A stretch of 64,000 nucleotides of DNA. Source: CAYJDG01 sp964368875. Its GTDB lineage: Bacteria; Pseudomonadota; Alphaproteobacteria; Micavibrionales; Micavibrionaceae. The stretch lies in contig CAYJDG010000002.1 in NCBI GenBank assembly GCA_964368875.1, positions 1 to 64,000 on the forward strand. Direction: 5' to 3'. The translations under genes were made by a program, and so were the position numbers. How positions within the stretch are numbered: position 1 is the first letter of the stretch; every line of letters begins with the position of its first letter. The notes below the pieces were generated by a model. The model worked only from the letters and a program-made list of their open reading frames with translations. It did not search any database and was not told the origin of the DNA. Positions 25,701 through 35,489 of the stretch are shown in pieces.

Positions 25701-27964
25701 TTTCCAGCAGATTTTGGGCAAACGGAGCCGCTTTTAGAGCAGGTGCGGTGACATGGGGCAACGGTACAACTGGTATCAGCGGTGCAGTTTCGACAGCAAA
25801 CTCCCTGTATGGAACATCGTCTTTTGATTATGTGGGCTTCCGCGGAGCAATCGCCCTCGCAAATGGCAATTATGTCGCCCAAAGTGATAGCTGGAACGGT
25901 GTTCGCGGCGCAATCACATGGGGTGATGGCTCTAGCGGGACTATTGGTGCGGTAAGCGCGCTGAATTCGGTTGTCGGTAGTGCGCCGGGCGAAAGACTTG
26001 GATTTTATGTTGGCTTTAGTACGGTCACTACGCTAGCCAACGGAGATTATTTTGTCGCAAGCCCTAACTGGGATGATGGTGTGACAGCGGATGTAGGCGC
26101 TATCAGACTATTAGATGGTACGGCAGCCAGCAGTGGTGCGATGACGTCGGCGAATGCTCTGGTCGGAAGCTCAGCTTTCGATTTCACAGGCTATCAGGTC
26201 AGTGATCTGGGTAATGGAAACTATACGGTTATTCTGCCCTATTGGGACAATGGTGGAGCTGCGGATGCCGGAGCTATCAGTTTTGTCAACGGGACAACCG
26301 GCCTCACTGGTGTGATCAGCTCTGCTAACTCTCTGGTTGGATCCTCCGCAGGAGATCGCATCGGCAGCTTCAATAACTTTTTATCCAGTAATTTCTTCAT
26401 CATCAACAATCCATTCTGGGACAACGGTCTGGCGGAAGATGCTGGCTCGGTAACATTTATGGACATTACAACGGGTGTTACCGGGGCGATAAGCTCTAGC
26501 AATTCTTTGATTGGGTCATCTTCTTACGATCAGATTGGTAACTCCATTCAAAGATTTTCAAATGGCCTGTATGCGGTTTCCAGCAGTTATTGGGATAATG
26601 GTGCTGCGACTGACGCAGGTGCCGTCACTTTTCTGAATGGTCTAACTGGCTATACTGGCGTTGTCAGCGCCTCTAACTCTTTGGTCGGATCAACATCTGG
26701 CGACCAAATTGGTAGTTATATTCAGGAATTATCAGATGGCACGCTGGCGATCCTGAGCTACAGCTATGATGACGGGGCGAATGCTGATGCGGGCGCAGTA
26801 ACTTTTTCGGACATCACCACAACACTTACCGGAATTATAAATGCAGGCAATTCACTTATCGGACCTGGCGCTAATAGCGGCATGTACGACCATGGCGAAG
26901 ATACAATCAACGAAACTTTTATAATCAACTTCAGCAATCTTGATCGTGTCTTCGCATACTCCCTCAATGGCGGCGGGTCTTCCCTCACAGATTATGATTC
27001 ATACACCGACAGCGCTGCATCGACCATTACACTGGATCCGACCTTTATTACCAATGTTCTGAACGCAGGAACCTCAGTGACACTGCAGGCAAACAATGAC
27101 ATCACGGTCAACGATGACATCGTAGTCAACAATGGCGGGGGTAACGGCGGTACGCTTACGTTACAGGCAGGACGCAGTATCTTTATCAATAACTATATCT
27201 ATACCGATGATGCCGATCTGTATGTCTATGCCAACGAAGATCTCGCAACAGGCGTGCAGAACGCACATCGCGATGCCGGTAACGCTGTCATCTCGATGGG
27301 TACAGGCGCAACGATTGATACAGGCGCTGGAAATCTTGTCTTCAGACTTGATGACGGTGCGGGCAAGACCAACCGTGGGGCGGGTGATATTTCGCTGGAG
27401 CATGTTACTGCTAACACGATCACTGCCATAAATAACAATACTTCCGGCGATATCGTTCTCAATAGCGGCGGGTCAGTTTTTGCCACTGCCTCCTCAGGCG
27501 ACTCTGTCGTTCTCGCTTCACGCCGGAACTTTATCAATAACGGCGGCGCAGGCATTTTCACCCTCTCCGGATCTGCTCGTTGGTTATCTTATAGCACGCG
27601 GCCTGAGCAAGATCTTGGCGGCGGCCTTGTCGCTGATTTCAGTCTTTACAATTGTACTTACGGTGGAGCCTGCGGCACACTTGGGAGCAACAATGGCTTC
27701 CTCTATAGCTTTAACCCATTCGCCGTGACGACACCGACGACCACAGTCCCGCCGACTGTTCTTTATGTCTCACAGACACCGCCGGAAAATATCATTTATG
27801 TGCCATCACAGACAGGAACATCTATCGCTGTTTCGGTGCAGGACTATCTGGCAACACCGCCAGAACAGATCGACGCGTCGGTTACTTACAGTCTGTTTAA
27901 TGGCTGGATTATCATAGATCCTGTCCTCGTCAAAAAGCTTAACCTTCTCTGGAGTCAGTTATAG
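22739..27964 (+). CDS. Filamentous haemagglutinin-type exoprotein (TpsA) with 14 repeats
   Basis: The 1741-residue protein has a signal peptide and a TPS domain (residues about 27-160: VIIINPSGVMFGQGSQVDVN is the NPNG/NPNL-type core). A beta-helical region to about 500 follows, then about 14 repeats of roughly 58 residues (about 567-1380) with the pattern NGNYVV, WDNG, DAGAVTW, ISAANSLVGS. The repeats resemble FG-GAP-like or DUF5650-type repeats. A C-terminal module with RNFINNGGAG and RWLSYSTRP is shared with the second exoprotein at 55.9-60.3 kb. It is the probable substrate of the adjacent TpsB and a surface or released adhesin. No cell-anchor or toxin domain is evident at the C-terminus. 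Confidence 0.88.
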   Translation: MKKYLQSASCLSLVLAAGLLVSGPAHANPEDGVVAAGSATITTTGPKLDVHQSSNQVVIDWRSFDIAPDEHTQFYQPSSSATALNRINSGDASQILGKLSANGNVIIINPSGVMFGQGSQVDVNGLVATSSDISNTNFMSGNLQFDTPGHANAKITNAGTITAKDAGLVGLVAPQVSNSGTITAKLGRVQLASGDRFTADLYGDGLMNVTLSDAVTAQIVNNSGSIEAAGGTIELTAAAGAQVVNSLVNVTGELSAPAVGLKNGKIVIAGDASTISHTGTISAEKGEVSVRGKNIANQGKVLAQDGSVNIKFKKAYLDNEQSLTQGKSISVAGDTGSHAFVSGQYDASSSTSSGGKVEITAKDGDLKLFGARVNADGKTGGGEILIGGDYQGTGTTAHSATTSVNFATTLSANATHSGNGGKVIVWSDSETKFGGKAYAKGGTTSGNGGLIELSSHETLQVASNATTDASALHGQAGSLLLDPKNIIVATGGLTGGISSFEFIDPNVDAGNFGGDVRILSTGNVFIVDSADDFSGVDSGAAYLFNGATGGLISTLTGSSAGDAVGSGPILVSNGNIILAAPDWDNGATSDAGAVISMSATTGLNGVVSTANSLYGTTAGDQIGSGYIWDVGTNNYVVVSPNWDNGGLGDVGAVTWIDGSAGLTGPVSAANSLIGATPGDMAGYDGIRTLSNGNYLVLTSPWQSGVADNVGAVTWANGATGITGVISAANSLVGSSDSDNIASYYNILEVGNSNYLVFAREWDNGAAVDAGSITWGSGTTGVSGVISAANSLIGSTSYDLDFASIEFLSNDNILIASGRWDNGAAVNAGAVTFIDTNVGKSGVIGAATSLVGTTTNDEVGSFIRTMNNGNYLVASRYWDNAAAVDAGAVTWGSGVTGVSGIISAANSLVGSTSFDYIGDLTLLTNGNYVVNSSFWDNGLVVNAGAATWGNGATGISGTISAANSLIGSNTNDYISEDGVLELTNGNYVVSSRFWANGAAFRAGAVTWGNGTTGISGAVSTANSLYGTSSFDYVGFRGAIALANGNYVAQSDSWNGVRGAITWGDGSSGTIGAVSALNSVVGSAPGERLGFYVGFSTVTTLANGDYFVASPNWDDGVTADVGAIRLLDGTAASSGAMTSANALVGSSAFDFTGYQVSDLGNGNYTVILPYWDNGGAADAGAISFVNGTTGLTGVISSANSLVGSSAGDRIGSFNNFLSSNFFIINNPFWDNGLAEDAGSVTFMDITTGVTGAISSSNSLIGSSSYDQIGNSIQRFSNGLYAVSSSYWDNGAATDAGAVTFLNGLTGYTGVVSASNSLVGSTSGDQIGSYIQELSDGTLAILSYSYDDGANADAGAVTFSDITTTLTGIINAGNSLIGPGANSGMYDHGEDTINETFIINFSNLDRVFAYSLNGGGSSLTDYDSYTDSAASTITLDPTFITNVLNAGTSVTLQANNDITVNDDIVVNNGGGNGGTLTLQAGRSIFINNYIYTDDADLYVYANEDLATGVQNAHRDAGNAVISMGTGATIDTGAGNLVFRLDDGAGKTNRGAGDISLEHVTANTITAINNNTSGDIVLNSGGSVFATASSGDSVVLASRRNFINNGGAGIFTLSGSARWLSYSTRPEQDLGGGLVADFSLYNCTYGGACGTLGSNNGFLYSFNPFAVTTPTTTVPPTVLYVSQTPPENIIYVPSQTGTSIAVSVQDYLATPPEQIDASVTYSLFNGWIIIDPVLVKKLNLLWSQL
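24440..26890 (+). repeat. About 14 tandem protein-coding repeats within the exoprotein gene
   Basis: Units of roughly 165-190 bases encode the repeat NGNY-x-W-D-N-G / D-A-G-A-V-T-W / A-N-S-L-V-G-S. I count 14 recognisable units, one of them shortened and missing the DNG part (near 25.9 kb), plus a degenerate leading unit. The DNA copies differ clearly, so this is an old, diverging array rather than a recent expansion. Confidence 0.8.
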
Positions 27965-27983
27965 ATTTTTTATGAAAAAATCT
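27963..27983. repeat. AT-rich hairpin at the exoprotein stop codon
   Basis: AGATTTTTT-ATG-AAAAAATCT is a perfect 9-base-pair stem with a 3-base loop that begins inside the TAG stop codon. It may help transcription end but lacks a GC-rich stem and a clear T-tract, so terminator function is doubtful. Confidence 0.35.
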
Positions 27984-28093
27984 GCGAATGCGTTTCTGAC
28001 GAATTAGCTTGGAAATAAGCGCCATCGCCCTTGTTTGGGTTTGAAACTGGCCCACATCAGTCTTATATCTATACCTCGCAGGGAATAAACCGT

Positions 28094-29239
28094 ATGCCTT
28101 CCAAACTGATTAAAACCTTGGCAGCGACCAGCCTGCTTGCAGGTATCGCCGCTGCATTCCTTTGGTTTGAGCCTGCGTCTGGGAATAATTCTCCCGCCCA
28201 GAAACCCCCACCTGTTCCGGTCCAAGTGACCACGGCACTTAAGAAAGATATGCCTGTCGAGATTCAGGCTTTGGGGACAGTCGTTCCGTTTCAGACGGTC
28301 GCTTTAAAATCCCGGATCGATTCCCAGATTATAGAAGTGAAATTCAAAGATGGTGATAACGTCAAAAAAGGCGATCCCCTGTTCATTCTTGATGGCCGCG
28401 CGCTTCAGGCGCAACTGGATCAGGCCAAAGCAGATCTGGCAGCAGCACAGGCGCAGGCAAATAATTTGCGCAAACAATATTTGCGGAACCAGAATCTGAT
28501 CAAGCAGCAGGCGATCAGTCAGGAACTGTTCGACACGAGTAAAGCCGCTGTCGAGGCGCAGGATGCGATAACCACTGCTGCCAAAGCCAATCTTGAAAGC
28601 ATTCAGGTACAAATCGATTATACGACTATCACCGCGCCGATTGATGGGCGTGCGGGTACGATCAATGTTACGGCGGGTAACAACATCAAGGCAAATGACA
28701 CGACGCCGTTGGTAACAATCAATCAGATTATGCCGATACAGGTGCAAGTTTCCCTGCCACAAGATTATTTTGATGCAATTCGTAAGGCCATGGCAGCAGG
28801 TACGGTTGCCGTCACAGCCTTGCGCAATACCCCGGACGCAATTCCGGTCACGGGCTCATTTTCTTACATCGATAATGCCATTGATCAGGGAACGGGCACT
28901 TTTATAGGCCGCGCCGTTTTTGCAAATGATGGCGAGCACCTATGGCCGGGGATGTTGGTTAATCTGAATATTGCTGTCGGGAAAAGCGCGCAAGCCATCG
29001 TCATTCCCGAAGTCGCGATTCAAAACAGCCCCTCCGGTAAATTTGTATTCACTGTCGAAGATAATGTAGCCAAGAAAACAGCGATTACCGTAGACCGTAT
29101 TCAGGGTGGAGCGGCGATCGTCACTACAGGTCTTAAGGGTAACGAGCAGGTCGCAACTGACGGCATCATGGCTCTTAAAGATGGGGCCATCGTCAGCATT
29201 GCCCCACCAACGGCAGAAAAAACTTCACCAGTCAATTAA
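28094..29239 (+). CDS. RND efflux periplasmic adaptor (MdtA-like)
   Basis: This 381-residue membrane-fusion protein bridges an RND pump and an outer-membrane channel. It has an N-terminal membrane anchor (AATSLLAGIAAAFLWFEP), a barrel-sandwich (lipoyl-like) domain with VKFKDGDNVKKGDPLFILDG, an alpha hairpin rich in Ala and Gln, then ITAPIDGRAG and a beta-barrel domain. The start at 28094 is the ATG after CAGGGAATA. A longer frame from 28031 adds residues without signal character. The pump gene follows after 9 bases. No outer-membrane factor gene accompanies it. Confidence 0.9.
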   Translation: MPSKLIKTLAATSLLAGIAAAFLWFEPASGNNSPAQKPPPVPVQVTTALKKDMPVEIQALGTVVPFQTVALKSRIDSQIIEVKFKDGDNVKKGDPLFILDGRALQAQLDQAKADLAAAQAQANNLRKQYLRNQNLIKQQAISQELFDTSKAAVEAQDAITTAAKANLESIQVQIDYTTITAPIDGRAGTINVTAGNNIKANDTTPLVTINQIMPIQVQVSLPQDYFDAIRKAMAAGTVAVTALRNTPDAIPVTGSFSYIDNAIDQGTGTFIGRAVFANDGEHLWPGMLVNLNIAVGKSAQAIVIPEVAIQNSPSGKFVFTVEDNVAKKTAITVDRIQGGAAIVTTGLKGNEQVATDGIMALKDGAIVSIAPPTAEKTSPVN

Positions 29240-29248
29240 AGCAGTCTC

Positions 29249-32200
29249 ATGTCCCTCTCCGAATTCTCGATCAGGCGTCCGGTTTTTACCATTTTGCTGA
29301 TGGCCAGTCTGCTGGTTGGGGGATACTCAGGTTTCCGTACTCTACCCGTCAGTGCCCTGCCAAGCGTTGATTTTCCAACCATTCAAGTTTCAGCAAGCCT
29401 TTCTGGTGCCAGCCCGGAAACTATGGCTTCGTCGGTTGCCACCCCGCTTGAGCGACAATTCTCAACCATTTCGGGCATTACCTCGATGACGTCGTCCAGT
29501 TCGCTGGGGTCTACCAATATTACCCTGCAATTTGATCTCGGCCGTAGCATCGACGGGGCAGCTCTTGATGTGCAGACTGCGATTTCGGCGACACAGCGAC
29601 GCTTACCAAAAGAAATGACAACCCCACCGTCGTTCCGTAAGGTCAACCCAGCCGATCAGCCAGTCCTTTTCATCGCCGTTTCCTCAGACACCCTGCCCCT
29701 TTCGCAAGTCAATGAATTTGCCGATACGTTGATGGCCCAAAGAATTTCGATGGTCCCGGGCGTGGCCCAAGCGCAAATTTTCGGTGAAAAGAAATATGCC
29801 GTCCGCATTCAGGCCGACCCGACCAAGATCGCAGCCCAGGGCTTGGGCTTCAATCAGGTACAACAGGCCATCAGCGCCGCCGCGTCGAACGCTCCGCTGG
29901 GCAGTATTTATGGACCGCAGCAACTTTTCAATATCGATATGGAAGGTCAGCCGCAGGATGCCGAGGGTTTCCGCAACCTTATCGCAATCTGGAAAAACGG
30001 CGCACCGGTGCGAATTGGTGACATTGCCACAGTCGTCGATGATGTAGCGGATACGCGCCAGTTTGCTGCTCTGAACGGCACACCGTCAATCGTGATCGCC
30101 GTCCAGCGGCAACCAGATGCCAACACCATCGAGGTGGTCAAGAGAGTGCGGGAATTGCTGCCTAGCTTCCGCGCCCAGCTTCCTGCGTCCATCACCATTA
30201 CCCCAACCATCGACAGGTCGATTTCAGTCGAACATTCGGTGCGCGACGTCGAACTGACCCTGATCCTCACCTTTGCCCTTGTCGTCACGGTGATTTTCCT
30301 ATTCCTGCGCAGCGGGCGAGCGACCTTTATTCCGGCGATCGCGGTTCCTCTTTCGATTATTGCGACATATGGCGGTATGGCCTTGCTGGGCTTTTCGCTA
30401 AATAACATTTCACTGCTGGCGCTCACCCTCTGCGTTGGATTCGTGGTGGATGATGCCATCGTCATGCTGGAAAATATCGTTCGGCACATCGAAAACGGCG
30501 ACGACCCTAAAACCGCAGCGCTAAAAGGTGCCAAAGAAATCAGTTTTACGATTATCTCGATGACTTTTTCGCTGATCGCGGTTTTTATTCCAGTGCTGTT
30601 TATGGGTGGAATCGTTGGTCGGTTGTTCCGGGAATTTGCCCTGACGATCAGCCTTGCCATCTTTTTCTCTGGCATGGTTGCGCTGACACTAACCCCGATG
30701 CTTTGCAACATGCTGCTACGGACACAGGAAGTGCATAAACCGGGACGTTTTTCGCGCGGGCTGGAAAAAGGCTTTGACTGGATTCTTGGCCGTTACGAAA
30801 GAAGTCTTGCGACCATTCTCAGGTTCCGCTTCCTAACCCTACTCGCAACCTTTGCCCTGCTGGGTGCAAGTATCGTTGCATTTATAATGATTCCTAAGGG
30901 ATTTTTTCCACAGGAAGATACGGGCTTTATCTCCGTATCCACCGAAGGCGCGCAGGATATTTCCTATGAAGCGATGCTCGAGAAGCAAAAAGAAATCGCA
31001 AAGATTGTACAAGATCATCCGGACGTGGTCACAGTTTTCTCCGCAACCGGTGGCGGACGTGGATCTCTCAACTCCGGCAGGATGTTCGTTAGTCTTAAGG
31101 ACAGCAACCGGGCATCGGTCTTTGACATTGTTCAGACATTGCGCAAGCAGGTCAGCGCTATTCCCGGCATTAAAGTGTACTTTCAGCCAATCCAGAACAT
31201 CCAGATCGGCGGACGGGCCGCAAAAAGCCAGTATCAGTATACGTTGCAGGGTAATCAGCTCGATCAACTTTATGATTGGTCGGATAAGTTGAAAGAGCGA
31301 CTTGCCGCAGACCCGCTGTTTCAGGACGTTACATCCGACCTACAGCTGAACAGCCCGCAAGCTGTAGTCACCGTAGATCAACAGGCTGCCTCACGCGCCG
31401 GAATAACATATGATGATGTTAGACAAGCACTTTACAGCGCGTATGGATCCTCTCAGACAGCCAGCATTTATACGGCATCAAACGACTATCAGGTCATCTT
31501 TGAGGTCGAGCCCCGGTTCCAGAAATCGGTAGAGGATATGAATCTGATTTACGTCGCCAGCAGCGACGGAAAGACGGTCGTACCTCTGCCCGCAATAGCA
31601 ACGATCTCGAGATCGGTCGCGGCTTTGTCGATCAACCACCAAGGGCAACTTCCTGCAATTACAATTTCATTCAATCTTTCAGCCGGAAAATCACTTGGCG
31701 AAGCGATTACACGCATCAATGAAGTCCAGAAAGATATGAACATGCCTGCTAATATAACCGGCAATTTCCAAGGGGCTGCGCAAGCGTTCCAAGATTCTCT
31801 CGCCGGGCAAGGCGCATTGCTGATTTTTGCCGTCCTCGTAATCTATATTATTCTGGGTATGCTTTATGAGAGCTTTATCCATCCGATAACGATTCTGTCG
31901 GGTCTTCCTTCGGCTGGCCTTGGGGCGATCCTGACCCTGATGTTATTCAAAATGGAATTGAGCGTGATCTCGATCATTGGCATCGTCTTGCTGATCGGCA
32001 TCGTGAAAAAGAACTCAATCATGATGGTCGATTTCGCGATCAGCGCACGGAGCGAAGGAAAATCTGCCGAAGACGCGATTTATCAAGCCTGCGTACTGCG
32101 CTTCCGTCCAATCATGATGACCACAATGGCAGCGATCTTCGGTACCCTGCCGATTGCGCTCGGTATTGGTGCCGGAGCGGAATTACGCCAGCCTCTGGGC

Positions 32201-32314
32201 GTTGCAGTGGTCGGGGGGCTGATTACGTCACAGCTCCTGACGCTTTACATCACACCAGTCGTTTACCTATATATGGACCGTGCTTCCAATTACCTTAAGC
32301 AACGCTTTGCTTAG
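29249..32314 (+). CDS. RND multidrug efflux pump (MdtB/MdtC-like, HAE1 family)
   Basis: The 1021-residue inner-membrane transporter exchanges protons for exported drugs or other compounds. It has the expected 12-helix, two-large-loop layout. The conserved proton-relay residues are present: paired Asp in FVVDDAIVMLENI (helix 4) and Lys in IVKKNSIMMVDFA (helix 10). It starts with FSIRRPVFTILLM, typical for the family. It pairs with the adaptor just upstream. Its last 20 bases overlap the end of the converging pump gene. Confidence 0.93.
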   Translation: MSLSEFSIRRPVFTILLMASLLVGGYSGFRTLPVSALPSVDFPTIQVSASLSGASPETMASSVATPLERQFSTISGITSMTSSSSLGSTNITLQFDLGRSIDGAALDVQTAISATQRRLPKEMTTPPSFRKVNPADQPVLFIAVSSDTLPLSQVNEFADTLMAQRISMVPGVAQAQIFGEKKYAVRIQADPTKIAAQGLGFNQVQQAISAAASNAPLGSIYGPQQLFNIDMEGQPQDAEGFRNLIAIWKNGAPVRIGDIATVVDDVADTRQFAALNGTPSIVIAVQRQPDANTIEVVKRVRELLPSFRAQLPASITITPTIDRSISVEHSVRDVELTLILTFALVVTVIFLFLRSGRATFIPAIAVPLSIIATYGGMALLGFSLNNISLLALTLCVGFVVDDAIVMLENIVRHIENGDDPKTAALKGAKEISFTIISMTFSLIAVFIPVLFMGGIVGRLFREFALTISLAIFFSGMVALTLTPMLCNMLLRTQEVHKPGRFSRGLEKGFDWILGRYERSLATILRFRFLTLLATFALLGASIVAFIMIPKGFFPQEDTGFISVSTEGAQDISYEAMLEKQKEIAKIVQDHPDVVTVFSATGGGRGSLNSGRMFVSLKDSNRASVFDIVQTLRKQVSAIPGIKVYFQPIQNIQIGGRAAKSQYQYTLQGNQLDQLYDWSDKLKERLAADPLFQDVTSDLQLNSPQAVVTVDQQAASRAGITYDDVRQALYSAYGSSQTASIYTASNDYQVIFEVEPRFQKSVEDMNLIYVASSDGKTVVPLPAIATISRSVAALSINHQGQLPAITISFNLSAGKSLGEAITRINEVQKDMNMPANITGNFQGAAQAFQDSLAGQGALLIFAVLVIYIILGMLYESFIHPITILSGLPSAGLGAILTLMLFKMELSVISIIGIVLLIGIVKKNSIMMVDFAISARSEGKSAEDAIYQACVLRFRPIMMTTMAAIFGTLPIALGIGAGAELRQPLGVAVVGGLITSQLLTLYITPVVYLYMDRASNYLKQRFA

Positions 32315-35300
32315 ATTTATCCGCTCCGAGCGCGACCGCTATTTTACGCAGTAACACGTAAAATACAGGCGTTAGGAAGATGCCGAAGAACGTCACCCCG
32401 AGCATTCCTGAGAAAACCGCGATACCGATAGAATGGCGCATTTCAGCACCCGCACCATGAGAGAGAACGAGAGGGACAACCCCCATGATGAACGCGAAAG
32501 ATGTCATCAGAATTGGCCGCAGACGCAGCCGGCTTGATTCAATCGCCGCCTCAACAATACCGCGCCCCTGATGCTCCAGCTCGCGTGCGAATTCTACGAT
32601 CAGAATCGCGTTCTTACAGGCAAGCCCTGCCAGCACGAAGAGGCTGATCTGGGTAAAGATGTTGTTATCACCGCCCGTCAAGTAAACTCCGACCAAAGCC
32701 GAGAGAATGCTCATAGGTACGATCATGATCACCGCTAGCGGCAACGCCAGACTTTCATATTGGGCAGCGAGAACCAGAAAAACGATAAAAATACACAGCG
32801 GGAAAACCAGCATGGTCGTATTGCCGGAGAGGATTTGCTGATACGTCAGGTCCGTCCACTCAAAATCCATTCCCGGCGGAAGTGTTTCTTTCAATATCTT
32901 GGTGATAGCAGCCTGTGCCTGACCGCTAGAGAAGCCTGGGCCTGCGTTACCATTGAGATCGGCAGAACGAAAGGCGTTATACCGTGATGCGGTTTCAGGG
33001 CCGAAGCTTTCCTTGATTTGCATGACCGAGCCAAGCGGGATCATTTCACCACCGAGATTGCGGATCTGCAGACGTGACACGTCCTCAGGGCGGGAGCGGA
33101 ATTCCTTATCGCCCTGCGCAATCACTTGATAAGTGCGGCCAAATTTATTGAAGTCGTTCACATACATAGAGCCCAGATAAATCTGCATGGTCTGAAAAAC
33201 ATCACTAACCGGTACACCCAGCTGCTGGACTTTGGTGCGGTCGAGGTCGGCGAATAGTTGTGGGACGTTAACGTTATAGCTGGAAAAAACTCCAGTAAGC
33301 TCCGGCGTCTGCCAGGCTTTCGCCTGTACAGCCTTCAATGCATCATCGAGAGCCTGATACCCTGCATCGGTGCGATCTTCGATCTGGAGTTTGAAGCCAC
33401 CGATCGTACCCATACCGCGTACTGGTGGCGGCGGGAAAATCGCAATAAACGCATCACTGACAGCGCCATATTTTTGTTGCAGGCGCTGCGCAATCGCAAA
33501 GCCACTCAAATCCGGACTGTCACGCTTTTCAAATGAGTCCAGCGTCACAAAAACAATTCCGGCGCTGGCACTGTTCACAAAGCCATTAATCGAAAGGCCA
33601 GGAAACGCCACAGCTGACACAACGCCTTTTTCTTTCAGCGCAATATCCGACATTTGCCGGATCACCTCTTCCGTGCGCTCTAAGGTCGCCCCCTGAGGCA
33701 GCTGTGCGAAACTGACGAGGTATTGTTTATCCTGTGCCGGTACAAATCCGGCAGGTACCAGTTGGAAGCTGTAGACAGTGAGGCCCATCAAAATGGCATA
33801 TAACACCATCATCGCGCTCTTACGGCCGATCGAAACGCCGACACCTTTCGCATAAAGATTCGAACTGCGGACAAAAAAGCGATTGAACCAGCGGAAAAAC
33901 CAGCCAAATGCAAAGTCCATCAATTTGGTTAACAGGTCTTTGGGCGCATCATGCCGGCGCAGCAACAGTGTCGCCATCGCCGGGCTGAGAGTGAGAGAGT
34001 TGAACATTGAGATCAGGGTTGCAATGGCAATGGTCAAGGCAAATTGCTGATAGAACTGTCCGGTCAAACCACTGATAAAGGCGATGGGGACGAAGATACC
34101 AGTCAGAACCAAGCCTGTCGCCATGATTGGCCCGGTCACTTCTTTCATGGCGATCAGTGTAGCCTCACGCGGAGAATGACCGTTCTCAATATTACGTTCA
34201 ACGTTTTCAACCACGACAATCGCATCGTCAACAACAATACCGATAGCCAAGATCAAGCCAAACAATGACAGAACATTGATGGAAAATCCGAACAGATGCA
34301 TGAAAGCGAACGTCCCGACAATCGATACAGGGACAGCAAGCAGTGGAATGATCGATGCGCGCCATGTTTGCAGAAAAATAATTACCACAAGAACGACAAG
34401 GGCAATGGCTTCGAACAGGGTATGCACGACAGATTCAATCGAGTCTTTTACGAAAACGGTCGGGTCGTAAACGATGCTGTAATCAATATCCTCGGGGAAC
34501 GTCTTTTTGAGTTCGGCCATGGTGGCGCGGACATTTTTAGAGATATCGAGAGCGTTCGAGCCAGGGGCCGCAAAGATCGGGATAGCGACAGCAGACTGAT
34601 TGTTTAGAAGAGAACGCAAACCATATTGCTGGGCATCGAGCTCGATACGGGCGACATCGCCAAGGCGCGTTATCGTGCCGGATGGATCGCGCTTGATAAT
34701 GATCTGGGCGAACTCTTCGGGGGTTTCGAGTCGCCCCTGCGCATTGATAGGCATCTGGAGTTCGACTTTATCATTATATGGCGGACCGCCAATTACGCCT
34801 GCGGCAATCTGGATATTTTGCGAACGTATAGCTGCAACGACTTCAGATGGATTAAGTTTTAATTCAGCGATTTTATCCGGGTTCAACCAGATGCGCATGG
34901 CGTAATCGCCAGAACCGAAAAGACGCACCTGTCCAACACCCTGAATCCGGGCCAGCGCATCCTTGACGTTCAGGGTCGCATAATTACGCAGATAGAGCAT
35001 GTCGTAACGTCCCTTGGGGGACTTCAAGTGTACGACCATCGTCAGATCAGGTGATGATTTCGCGGTGGTCACGCCGAGCTGACGTGTGATTTCAGGCAAA
35101 CGGGTCAGTGCCTGCGAAACCCGGTTTTGAACCAGCTGTTGAGCCAGATCGGGATTGGTGCCGATTTTGAACGTGACTGTCAGAGTAAGCAACCCATCCG
35201 CAGACGCGAGAGAGGACATATAGAGCATACCCTCCGTCCCGTTGATCTGTTCCTCAAGCGGAGTGGCAACAGTCTCTGAAATCATCGCGGGGCTGGCGCC

Positions 35301-35456
35301 CGGGAACTGCGCGTTTACGATCACTGTCGGCGGCACAACCTCCGGATATTCGGAGATGGGCAGGCGGAACATCGCTAAAAGACCCGCCAAAAAGATCAGA
35401 ATAGAAACGACGGCGGCAAAAATCGGCCGGTCGATGAAAAAGCGCGAGAGGTTCAT
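32295..35456 (-). CDS. RND multidrug efflux pump (AcrB/MexB-like, HAE1 family)
   Basis: The 1053-residue pump starts with NLSRFFIDRPIFAAVVSILI, the classical AcrB-type opening. It carries paired Asp in IVVDDAIVVVENV and Lys in LACKNAILIVEFA of the proton relay, and the porter-domain motif GSGDYAMRIWL. It probably exports hydrophobic drugs or toxic metabolites through an outer-membrane channel encoded elsewhere. The adaptor lies 33 bases upstream in the same operon, which has a strong regulated promoter. The 3' end overlaps the converging pump gene by 20 bases. Confidence 0.94.
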   Translation of the reverse strand: MNLSRFFIDRPIFAAVVSILIFLAGLLAMFRLPISEYPEVVPPTVIVNAQFPGASPAMISETVATPLEEQINGTEGMLYMSSLASADGLLTLTVTFKIGTNPDLAQQLVQNRVSQALTRLPEITRQLGVTTAKSSPDLTMVVHLKSPKGRYDMLYLRNYATLNVKDALARIQGVGQVRLFGSGDYAMRIWLNPDKIAELKLNPSEVVAAIRSQNIQIAAGVIGGPPYNDKVELQMPINAQGRLETPEEFAQIIIKRDPSGTITRLGDVARIELDAQQYGLRSLLNNQSAVAIPIFAAPGSNALDISKNVRATMAELKKTFPEDIDYSIVYDPTVFVKDSIESVVHTLFEAIALVVLVVIIFLQTWRASIIPLLAVPVSIVGTFAFMHLFGFSINVLSLFGLILAIGIVVDDAIVVVENVERNIENGHSPREATLIAMKEVTGPIMATGLVLTGIFVPIAFISGLTGQFYQQFALTIAIATLISMFNSLTLSPAMATLLLRRHDAPKDLLTKLMDFAFGWFFRWFNRFFVRSSNLYAKGVGVSIGRKSAMMVLYAILMGLTVYSFQLVPAGFVPAQDKQYLVSFAQLPQGATLERTEEVIRQMSDIALKEKGVVSAVAFPGLSINGFVNSASAGIVFVTLDSFEKRDSPDLSGFAIAQRLQQKYGAVSDAFIAIFPPPPVRGMGTIGGFKLQIEDRTDAGYQALDDALKAVQAKAWQTPELTGVFSSYNVNVPQLFADLDRTKVQQLGVPVSDVFQTMQIYLGSMYVNDFNKFGRTYQVIAQGDKEFRSRPEDVSRLQIRNLGGEMIPLGSVMQIKESFGPETASRYNAFRSADLNGNAGPGFSSGQAQAAITKILKETLPPGMDFEWTDLTYQQILSGNTTMLVFPLCIFIVFLVLAAQYESLALPLAVIMIVPMSILSALVGVYLTGGDNNIFTQISLFVLAGLACKNAILIVEFARELEHQGRGIVEAAIESSRLRLRPILMTSFAFIMGVVPLVLSHGAGAEMRHSIGIAVFSGMLGVTFFGIFLTPVFYVLLRKIAVALGADKSKQSVA

Positions 35457-35489
35457 CGGTCAAAATCCTATAATAAGATGTAGAGTGTT

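Noticed and set aside
24440..26890. CRISPR-like or recent tandem DNA repeat
   Set aside because: The units are in-frame protein repeats with diverged DNA, not short identical repeats with spacers.
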